A stretch of 26,232 nt of DNA, from IMG/VR virus record IMGVR_UViG_3300042556_000736, positions 1 through 26,232 of that record. One strand, given 5' to 3'. The notes beneath the pieces were generated by a model. It ran no database searches, had not been told where the DNA came from, and saw nothing but the letters and a program-made list of their open reading frames with translations. The translations under genes and the position numbers were made by a program. The DNA is from a virus. Of the stretch, positions 1 through 4,973 are shown piece by piece (position 1 is the stretch's first letter; the number at the start of each line of letters is the position of its first letter).

Positions 1-922
1 TTTGGGCGGCATCGTCGACAGCAGACGCACCAATAAACTGATCTTCGCCAGCCGATGGGAATTCACCGTAGACCTCAACCCTAGCCTGTGGCGAATCCTC
101 GCCATACTCCGCAATGATCTGCTCATAGATTTGCTTGTCCGTGTCCTCGACCGTTCTGGAGTCGATGTTCTCCGTTTGCCAGAAGTTACGCTTGGCGTGG
201 AAGCACTCGTAGAAGTAGCCTTGATTACGCCGGGGGTTGGAGAACGCGAACCAGTACCTGTCCAGTATCGGTTCCGTAAAGAAGCCCGCCCCCACCGACC
301 AAATGCCGTCTGGAATACCGGACGCCTCATCAAAGATCAGCATCATGCCGTCGTGGTTGTGAACACCGGCGTAGCTGTCGGGATTCTCTTCCGACCAGAG
401 CTTGCCCTCCGCTGCCCAGTAGCGCGTACCCTTTTTCAAGTCCCGCTCGACCAGCTCGGTTAGCCACTTAGCGGGCACCAGCTTGGTTGCGCTGATCTCC
501 CACCAGTGGTTGTTAATCACCATCGCCTGCCACTTGGTCAGCTCACCCCATGTGACCGACCGCAGCTGCGCTTCGCTGTTGGCTGACACGATCACGGAGG
601 AGCCTATGCGGGTCGACAGCATCCACAAGACGAGCCAAGAGACGAGCGCGGACTTACCAATCCCTCGACCGGACGCGACCGCTGTTCTCAAGGCGTCCAT
701 GTCAATCTGACCGCGGTTATTCTTGATGTGGCTGGCTATCCTGCGCAGTATCTTGCGTTGCCAGGTGCGCGGGCCTTTGAACTTGGCCAGTGGCGTGTTG
801 GGTTGCCCCCACGGGAACGCGAACAGCACGAACGCCTCAGGGTCGTCAGCGATGGTCGGCGCCCAGAGGCGCGTCATTAGGAGCTGCTCGCCCTCGGCGT
901 CATAGATCGGCTGTTGCGCCAT
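1..922 (-). CDS. terL: Phage terminase large subunit, partial (C-terminus beyond window)
   Basis: The minus strand is open from ATG at 922 to the left edge, giving 307 codons without a stop. It encodes the ATPase half of the DNA-packaging motor, which cuts concatemers and pumps DNA into the prohead. Visible motifs are a Walker A-type SGRGIGKS at residues 84-91, a Walker B MMLIFDEA at 193-200 with D198 and E199, and a motif III-like FSNP at 227-230. The RNase H-like nuclease domain would lie beyond the window. The start overlaps the stop of the upstream gene as TAATG, which suggests translational coupling. The family is clear; the exact terminase clade is not. Confidence 0.93.
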   Translation of the reverse strand, partial: MAQQPIYDAEGEQLLMTRLWAPTIADDPEAFVLFAFPWGQPNTPLAKFKGPRTWQRKILRRIASHIKNNRGQIDMDALRTAVASGRGIGKSALVSWLVLWMLSTRIGSSVIVSANSEAQLRSVTWGELTKWQAMVINNHWWEISATKLVPAKWLTELVERDLKKGTRYWAAEGKLWSEENPDSYAGVHNHDGMMLIFDEASGIPDGIWSVGAGFFTEPILDRYWFAFSNPRRNQGYFYECFHAKRNFWQTENIDSRTVEDTDKQIYEQIIAEYGEDSPQARVEVYGEFPSAGEDQFIGASAVDDAAQ

Positions 923-1608
923 TATTTACCTTGCAGTCGTTTCAAGTCTTGCAGGTGGTCGGAGCCTATAAAGTACACGCCTTTGGGCTGCGACAGCAAC
1001 CAGCGTTGACGGTACTCGTTGGCTTTGTTGGCCATCTGGCGTGCGGGCGTGTCGTCAGACTCCCACATGTCGCGTTCGCCTCTATCCAGAAACGCAGCCA
1101 CGTTTTCCTTTGACGCCGGGCGCTGGGCTTCTTGCAAGAACTCCGGCCCCATGTTTTGCAGGAAAGTTGCCAAGGTCTTGCTGTCAAACTTGCGGTCTTT
1201 AAAGTACCCGAACTTGTCTTGGTTTTCCAAGATGCTGTCAAATATCGTCTTGTCGCTAGGCAGTATGTCTTTTTGCTTGTTTACGTCCGTGTTGGTGAAC
1301 AGCGTAAACAAGAATTCTGACGGGTAGCCTTTGACCGCCTTAGACGCCGCGTCATCCCACGACCCTTTATATGACACGCCCGGCAGTTTGTCGCCGCCCG
1401 TGCCTTCATAGTACGCGCCGTGTTGCGCAGCCTCTGCTTTGATGCGAGCAGGCAGCGTCATGGGTTCGCCATGCACTTGCCCGACAAAGGTCACGCCGGG
1501 GCGTGGTGAGTAAGTCTGTATTGGCGCGGTAGGTGTGGCGTAGGCGTCAGCGCCGACTGCTTGACGCAGTACATTAACCGACGGTGGCGCGAGTGCGTTC
1601 AGTGGCAT
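922..1608 (-). CDS. Unknown protein encoded between the terminase subunits
   Basis: A 228-residue soluble protein that I do not recognise. It overlaps the small terminase gene by 35 bp and the large terminase start by one base, so it is embedded in the packaging operon. The N-terminal 50 residues are Pro/Ala-rich and probably disordered; the rest is charged and probably helical. No signal peptide or membrane segment is visible. An internal Met at residue 50 (MTLPAR) could be an alternative start. Its position makes a role in packaging or prohead maturation possible, but that is inference only. Confidence 0.8.
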   Translation of the reverse strand: MPLNALAPPSVNVLRQAVGADAYATPTAPIQTYSPRPGVTFVGQVHGEPMTLPARIKAEAAQHGAYYEGTGGDKLPGVSYKGSWDDAASKAVKGYPSEFLFTLFTNTDVNKQKDILPSDKTIFDSILENQDKFGYFKDRKFDSKTLATFLQNMGPEFLQEAQRPASKENVAAFLDRGERDMWESDDTPARQMANKANEYRQRWLLSQPKGVYFIGSDHLQDLKRLQGK

Positions 1609-2023
1609 TTTCCAAATACTCCGGTTGCTGTTCCGTAATCAGCCCGTCCAAGACGCGCTCTTGTGCCTGCTGCAGCGCCTGCGTGATGCTGATCTTGTTG
1701 GTGATGTCGACACTAATCTCTTGGCGGGCCGTCCAGCCGTGGGCGTGCTGCAGAATAGCCAGCGCTGCCTTGCTGTCGCCAGACCGGGCTGCTTCGCGCA
1801 GGTGGGCTGATGCCTCCATCTCGCTGTCGGCGCGGCCTTTCATGGCTGCCATGTCGGCGGCCGGGTCAAGCTCGCACAGTTGCCTGAACTCGGTGGGCAG
1901 CATACCAGCGGCCAAGGCAAGCGAGTCGCCCTTCAGACCCAAGGCAGCCGCGTCATAGATGGCCTGCAGCCTGGCTTCGGTCGCCTCGACTTTGCGCGGT
2001 GAGAAGGGTATCGATTTGAACAT
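1574..2023 (-). CDS. terS: Phage terminase small subunit
   Basis: A 149-residue protein encoded just upstream of the large subunit. The N-terminal half (about residues 14-55) reads as a helix-turn-helix of the small-terminase type: alternating helices with LAAGMLPTEFRQLCEL. The motif KAALAILQHAHGW near residues 85-97 and the C-terminal ITNKISITQALQQAQERVLDG region are typical of phage TerS proteins. It would bind the packaging site and regulate the large subunit. The leader has no clear Shine-Dalgarno sequence. The assignment rests on motif style plus gene order, with no alignment. Confidence 0.82.
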   Translation of the reverse strand: MFKSIPFSPRKVEATEARLQAIYDAAALGLKGDSLALAAGMLPTEFRQLCELDPAADMAAMKGRADSEMEASAHLREAARSGDSKAALAILQHAHGWTARQEISVDITNKISITQALQQAQERVLDGLITEQQPEYLENATERTRATVG

Positions 2024-2159
2024 ACGCGGATATTAGCAAAGTGTGGGCAATGTGGGCTACTTTTTTGGCGGTCGGTATTGAGCTTTTAAAAAAAATAAAA
2101 AATTTCTTCTGACACCTCCGTGGCCGCGACCGGCCTGCCGCGGGCCCCCCACCCCCCAG

Positions 2160-2300
2160 GTTAGTGAGCACTTACTTTTGTGTTGTCAGCCTGGCAAGTT
2201 AGTAAGCACTAACTAACCAGGTTAGTGAGTACTCACTTACAAAGTTAGTGGTCACTAACATGACAGGTTAGTGGTCACTAACTGTTAGCATAATGCTACC
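2160..2300. repeat. Phased 16-bp palindromic iterons (GTTAGTG-N2-CACTAAC)
   Basis: Repeats begin at 2160, 2198, 2221, 2244 and 2267. The last four starts are exactly 23 bp apart, about two helical turns. The copies at 2244-2259 and 2267-2282 have perfect 7-bp arms around GT. Those at 2160-2175 and 2198-2213 have AG in the centre and one arm mismatch each. The copy at 2221-2240 has a longer centre. A related inverted repeat, GTTAGCA-TAA-TGCTACC, occupies 2284-2300. Same-face spacing of dyad sites implies cooperative binding of a dimeric protein, either an origin-binding protein or a repressor. Confidence 0.8.
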
Positions 2301-2305
2301 AAACC

Positions 2306-2314
2306 TGTGGATAA
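2306..2314 (-). promoter_or_regulatory. Perfect consensus DnaA box
   Basis: The minus strand reads TTATCCACA, the strict DnaA-box consensus, six bases past the last palindromic repeat. Its place between the iterons and the AT-rich segment matches many plasmid and phage origins that recruit host DnaA. A single 9-mer can occur by chance, so the support comes mainly from context. Confidence 0.6.
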
Positions 2315-2430
2315 CTTTGCTTGTTGTCATTCTGCTATGTAGGCAATGTTGGCTATGTTGGCTATGGTTTAAAATCGCTGCCGCTGTCGTGCGTGCGCGC
2401 CTATTCCTACATTATTGCCATATAGATAAC

Positions 2431-2465
2431 GCTTTTTAAATTTTTTGAGTTTAGTTTTTAAAATA
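2431..2465. other. AT-rich segment, candidate DNA unwinding element
   Basis: Thirty-five bases almost free of G and C, with T5, T6 and T5 runs and several A runs, lie directly beside the inverted copy of the 18-bp repeat. This would be the easiest place in the gap to melt. Function is inferred from composition and context only. Confidence 0.45.
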
Positions 2466-2690
2466 GCCAACATTGCCTACAAATAGCAAAAAGCCGCTTC
2501 CAGACTAGGTTATCACGTTGGCGTTTTCTTCCGTTTTTGATGCCAACATCGCGCCAACATTGGCGACAAATTGACACCAAAATAAATGCAAAACATTCCT
2601 TTACATTTTTTTAGACATGGACTAACATGGTGTTCAGCAACAGATTGTGTAGCAAAATAACTGCCTAATTTTTAAGCAAAGGGGAACAAA

Positions 2691-2780
2691 ATGCAAAAAC
2701 CTACCATTCTCGAAATCGCTTGCGCCGTGTTCGGATTCGCAGCACTCGCGCTATTTGTTTTTCTTTGCCTTGCATATTAA
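2691..2780 (+). CDS. 29-residue membrane micro-protein
   Basis: ATG at 2691 follows a good Shine-Dalgarno AAGGGGA and opens a 29-codon frame ending TAA. The sequence is MQKPTILEIACAVFGF followed by a run of Ala, Leu, Phe, Val and Cys, so residues 9-28 form one hydrophobic helix. It is the first gene of the rightward small-gene operon. Many phages encode such single-pass peptides early, but no function can be assigned. It is below the usual length limit of gene callers. Confidence 0.6.
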   Translation: MQKPTILEIACAVFGFAALALFVFLCLAY

Positions 2781-2800
2781 CTAACTAAGGAGAATCGACC

Positions 2801-2977
2801 ATGCAAAATCAATTTCAGGTATTAGTCAACGGCGAAAATGTTTGGACGATCGACGGCGCGCCGTGGTTTTTTGACAGTTTTGAAGCCGCTGCCGCTGAAT
2901 TAGCAGAGACGTTTAAAGATATGAACGATGCCGGCATGGACTATGAGCCGTCCGAATATCGTATTGAAGCTGTTTAA
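2801..2977 (+). CDS. Small acidic phage protein, unknown
   Basis: A 58-residue frame starts with ATG at 2801 behind the strong ribosome site AAGGAG. The protein (MQNQFQVLVNGENVW, ending SEYRIEAV) looks like two or three beta strands followed by an acidic helix (FEAAAAELAETF) and a short strand. No signal or membrane segment is visible. It lies 20 bp after the micro-protein gene and 22 bp before the next gene, clearly within one operon. Confidence 0.7.
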   Translation: MQNQFQVLVNGENVWTIDGAPWFFDSFEAAAAELAETFKDMNDAGMDYEPSEYRIEAV

Positions 2978-2999
2978 TCAATCATAAGGAATCGACCAA

Positions 3000-3752
3000 A
3001 TGCAAAATCCATTTAAAGCACAATTAAAACGTGAAGGTTTACCTTATCGCCGCGTTTTGGGTGAATCCAGCGCCAAAACAATCAAAGGCGAGAAAATCGG
3101 CTACTTGACGGCCATATGCTATCTAGTACCAGATGAAAAGCTCTGCCCGTTTGCAATACAGGCGGGTTGTTTTGAACCGTGCCTGAAATCGGCCGGCCGT
3201 GGTGCGTTTAATGCCGTGCAAGCGGCACGCGCCGCGAAAACAGCGTTTTTCCGTGAGAATCAACGCGCGTTTATGCTCTCAATGGCCGCTGATACATGGT
3301 CGCACGCACGCCGTGCCGAAAAGCTCGGATTGATTCCACTGGTACGGCCAAACGGCACGTCAGATATCCCGTTTGAAAATATCCTGATCGACGGCCGGAC
3401 TATTTTCCAATTGTTTGCGGACGTGCAATTCTACGATTACACCAAACACCCTAGCCGGAATTTAACCGGCAAAACGGCCGGCAACTATGATCTGACGTAT
3501 TCATTCAGCGCGATAACACCAAAACCGATTTCAATCAAAGGCCTGATTAATCCGGCCAATAAACGCACGGCCGTAGTGTTCCAAAAGCAAACCGATATAC
3601 CGGCCGAATTTCGCGGATGGCCTGTCGTTGACGGCGACGACACTGACGTACGCCATATTGAGCCGGCCGGCGTGGTAGTGGCTTTATATGCCAAGGGCAA
3701 AGCAAAACGTGACACCGGCGGTTTTGTTCAAATTAAGGGCCGCGACTATTGA
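3000..3752 (+). CDS. Cysteine-motif phage protein (GP88/DUF7227-like), unknown function
   Basis: This 250-residue protein is preceded by an AAGGAA ribosome site. Its core has C49-PFAIQAG-C57-FEP-C61 and then AGRG, a C-x7-C-x3-C arrangement, with C40 nearby. After that come NGTSDIPFE near residues 118-126 and QFYDYTKHPSR near 142-152. I associate this pattern with a widespread but uncharacterised phage family (GP88/DUF7227 type). The clustered cysteines could hold a metal or an Fe-S cluster; that is inference. It is the largest protein of the rightward early operon. Confidence 0.75.
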   Translation: MQNPFKAQLKREGLPYRRVLGESSAKTIKGEKIGYLTAICYLVPDEKLCPFAIQAGCFEPCLKSAGRGAFNAVQAARAAKTAFFRENQRAFMLSMAADTWSHARRAEKLGLIPLVRPNGTSDIPFENILIDGRTIFQLFADVQFYDYTKHPSRNLTGKTAGNYDLTYSFSAITPKPISIKGLINPANKRTAVVFQKQTDIPAEFRGWPVVDGDDTDVRHIEPAGVVVALYAKGKAKRDTGGFVQIKGRDY

Positions 3753-3910
3753 TCCGCTATCGCCTGCAGTATGGCCGGCTGGATGACTTTGGCGCCGTCA
3801 TCCGCTGGTTAGATTATCCGCCGGCTAATGGCCGGTATATCACGCGGCGCGTGCCCGTACCGGCGCGCCAAGTTCCGACAATCAACACTCATGGGAGGGC
3901 TTTATGGTGA
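3749..3910 (+). CDS. Possible 53-residue protein with TTG start
   Basis: The TTG at 3749 overlaps the stop of the previous gene and opens 53 codons that end inside the next gene, at 3910. The product would start MIRYRLQYGRLDDFGAV and contains a plausible helix (DDFGAVIRWLDY) and a basic segment. It fills an otherwise empty 150-bp gap in a very tightly packed operon. Against it are the rare start codon and only a weak upstream ribosome site (AAGGG about 10 bases before). Confidence 0.42.
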   Translation: MIRYRLQYGRLDDFGAVIRWLDYPPANGRYITRRVPVPARQVPTINTHGRALW

Positions 3911-4137
3911 CACTATTTAAAACCGGCGATCGCGTGCAGTATGCGCGCCAGTGGTTGCGCTCGACCGGTCAATTGACCGGCGATATACCGCACGCAAAAG
4001 GGCGGATTATCAGTCTCTCACCGGTATCCAATGGCCTGAACATTGCGACCATTGAATGGGACCGGCCGGGCTTATCGGCCAAAGTATTGACGTCAAATCT
4101 GGTCCGAATGGACCGCAAACAATTTGAGAGGGTTTAA
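3904..4137 (+). CDS. Small SH3-like protein, unknown
   Basis: A 77-residue basic protein starting at ATG 3904 behind GGGAGGG. The pattern FKTGDRVQYARQWLRSTG, then GRIISLSPVSN, then ATIEWDRPG, then VLTSNLVRMD resembles a small beta-barrel of the KOW/SH3 type, as in many phage and plasmid accessory proteins. A nucleic-acid or protein contact role would fit but is not shown. A perfect 16-bp palindrome sits inside the gene at 3965-3980. Confidence 0.7.
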   Translation: MVTLFKTGDRVQYARQWLRSTGQLTGDIPHAKGRIISLSPVSNGLNIATIEWDRPGLSAKVLTSNLVRMDRKQFERV

Positions 4138-4139
4138 TC

Positions 4140-4343
4140 ATGGGCAAGCTTAAACAAGCGGCAATTGCCGCGCAGGAAACCGCCGATATTACCGGCGCAA
4201 ATGAATCGCTACTCTGGCAAGCGCGCGCAGCGCTATCAGATGCAATCAATAATCCTGAACCGGATGAGGGCCTGACAAGCGCTGAACAAGCGCTGTTCCT
4301 GATCAATACTTACCTTATGGAGTCTGAGCTATGCAAACGATAA
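4140..4343 (+). CDS. Small helical protein, unknown
   Basis: A 67-residue protein whose start lies two bases after the preceding stop, with AGAGGG upstream. It is Ala-rich and predicted all-helical (KQAAIAAQETADI, LLWQARAALSDAINN, AEQALFLINTYLM). No membrane segment or motif is recognised. It overlaps the next gene by 13 bp, so the two are probably translationally coupled. Confidence 0.65.
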   Translation: MGKLKQAAIAAQETADITGANESLLWQARAALSDAINNPEPDEGLTSAEQALFLINTYLMESELCKR

Positions 4344-4609
4344 AAATTGACGGAACGACCTATAAAGTGAAATTTGACCGCGATCCGGTCGAACTAGCCA
4401 AAGCGGCGCGCAAAGCCTGGAAACCCAAAAAGCCGAAAGATATCCGCAAATTTCCGGTCCGGTCCGATTTAAGTACCGCTGAATACGTGCGACAGTATGA
4501 TGCGCTCAATTTTCGCGTGCCGGTCCAATATTGGCCCGAATTGAACAGCGAAAGCACTGCGCAATACGATCCGACAATTCCACTACTCGAGGAAATTACC
4601 GATGAATAA
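4331..4609 (+). CDS. Small basic/acidic phage protein, unknown
   Basis: A 92-residue protein starting at ATG 4331 with GGAG upstream. The N-terminal half is basic (FDRDPVELAKAARKAWKPKKPK), while the C-terminal tail is acidic (IPLLEEITDE). I do not recognise a family. It overlaps its neighbours at both ends (13 bp and 8 bp), typical of this operon. Confidence 0.65.
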   Translation: MQTIKIDGTTYKVKFDRDPVELAKAARKAWKPKKPKDIRKFPVRSDLSTAEYVRQYDALNFRVPVQYWPELNSESTAQYDPTIPLLEEITDE

Positions 4610-4853
4610 GACACTTATCGACACCAGCGCGCCCCATTGGCCCCAAAACCTGTGGCCGTACACGTACACGCACGGCGATACTGAATTGCTTTGCTTTGTC
4701 GATTGGGAACCGGCTGATCGATCTACCGGCTGGGGCGGCGGCGCTTGGTTGATCCACGCGTACGCCGGCGGCGTTGACGTGATAGACCTGCTCAAAGACT
4801 TTATTATCAAAGACATTGAAGCGGAGGCCGCATGTTCGCTCTCATCGGATTAA
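4602..4853 (+). CDS. Small Trp/Gly-rich protein, unknown
   Basis: An 83-residue protein starting at ATG 4602 behind GAGGAA. It is rich in aromatic residues (APHWPQNLWPYTYTHGDTELL, GWGGGAWLIHAYAGG) and ends in an acidic helix (VIDLLKDFIIKDIEAEAA). It has no membrane segment. The C-terminal codons overlap the following micro-protein gene by 22 bp in another frame. No function can be assigned. Confidence 0.65.
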   Translation: MNKTLIDTSAPHWPQNLWPYTYTHGDTELLCFVDWEPADRSTGWGGGAWLIHAYAGGVDVIDLLKDFIIKDIEAEAACSLSSD

Positions 4854-4891
4854 TACTTGCGGCCATGCTCGCCATCGTGCTAGGGTTGTGA
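4832..4891 (+). CDS. 19-residue hydrophobic micro-protein
   Basis: ATG at 4832 follows GGAGG at ideal distance and opens 19 codons (MFALIGLILAAMLAIVLGL), entirely hydrophobic and long enough for one membrane helix. It is the last frame before the operon terminator. The strong ribosome site and the pure transmembrane composition argue for a real gene, but a frame of this length is not firm evidence. Confidence 0.45.
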   Translation: MFALIGLILAAMLAIVLGL

Positions 4892-4936
4892 CGCGCTGCT
4901 CTCTCCCAGCGCTGGCCATGTGGCCATCCTTCGGTT

Positions 4937-4969
4937 GCCCGTCAGATTAAAACCTGACGGGCTTTTTTT
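4937..4969 (+). terminator. Intrinsic terminator of the rightward small-gene operon
   Basis: A perfect 9-bp stem GCCCGTCAG (4937-4945) pairs with CTGACGGGC (4954-4962) across an 8-base loop and is followed by seven T. There is no T run on the other strand, so it acts rightward. It closes the small-gene operon and protects the convergent primase/helicase gene, which ends at 4974. Confidence 0.9.
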
Positions 4970-4973
4970 ACGC

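Larger units (their letters stand above)
2042..2564. repeat. Second family of 9-bp iterons (TGTNGGCWA)
   Basis: Tandem 9-mers occur at 2042-2050 and 2051-2059 (TGTGGGCAA, TGTGGGCTA), at 2338-2346, 2347-2355 and 2356-2364 (TGTAGGCAA, TGTTGGCTA, TGTTGGCTA), and inverted at 2464-2481. The 18-bp block at 2338-2355 is a perfect inverted repeat of 2464-2481 and flanks the AT-rich segment. Two further TGTTGGC cores lie on the minus strand at 2542-2548 and 2553-2559. Distribution on both sides of the AT-rich stretch suggests a structural role in origin opening or looping. Confidence 0.75.
2024..2690. other. Gene-free region with features of a replication origin
   Basis: This 667-bp gap separates the leftward packaging genes from the rightward small-gene operon and contains no credible gene. 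It holds, in order: a degenerate pair of 9-mers at 2042-2059; a T/A-rich tract at about 2080-2107; two C6 runs at about 2145-2157; five palindromic repeats at 2160-2282 plus a related inverted repeat at 2284-2300; a perfect DnaA box at 2306-2314; three tandem 9-mers at 2338-2364; an AT-rich stretch at 2431-2465; and the 9-mer pair inverted at 2464-2481. Iterons, a DnaA box and an AT-rich unwinding segment together are the usual parts of iteron-controlled origins. Promoters for both flanking operons should also be here, but none is convincing. Confidence 0.6.

Noticed and set aside
922-1608. Resemblance of GVYFIGSDHL to the TraB/GumN motif (V-x-LVGTIHL)
   Set aside because: The match is one short string at the wrong end of the protein, and the paired GxxH and GT.H elements of that family are not in place.
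2137-2157. Two C6 runs (G6 runs on the minus strand) as a possible quadruplex
   Set aside because: Only two long G runs are present on the strand, while an intramolecular quadruplex normally needs four shorter ones at close spacing.
2160-2282. CRISPR-like look of the regularly spaced palindromic repeats
   Set aside because: The unit is 16 bp with 7-bp gaps, far too short for repeats and spacers, the copies vary, and no cas genes are near. The DUF2800 protein is only Cas4-like in fold.
2571-2610. TTGACA at 2571 as promoter of the rightward small-gene operon
   Set aside because: No acceptable -10 hexamer lies 16-18 bp downstream; the nearest candidates are poor or 24 bp away.
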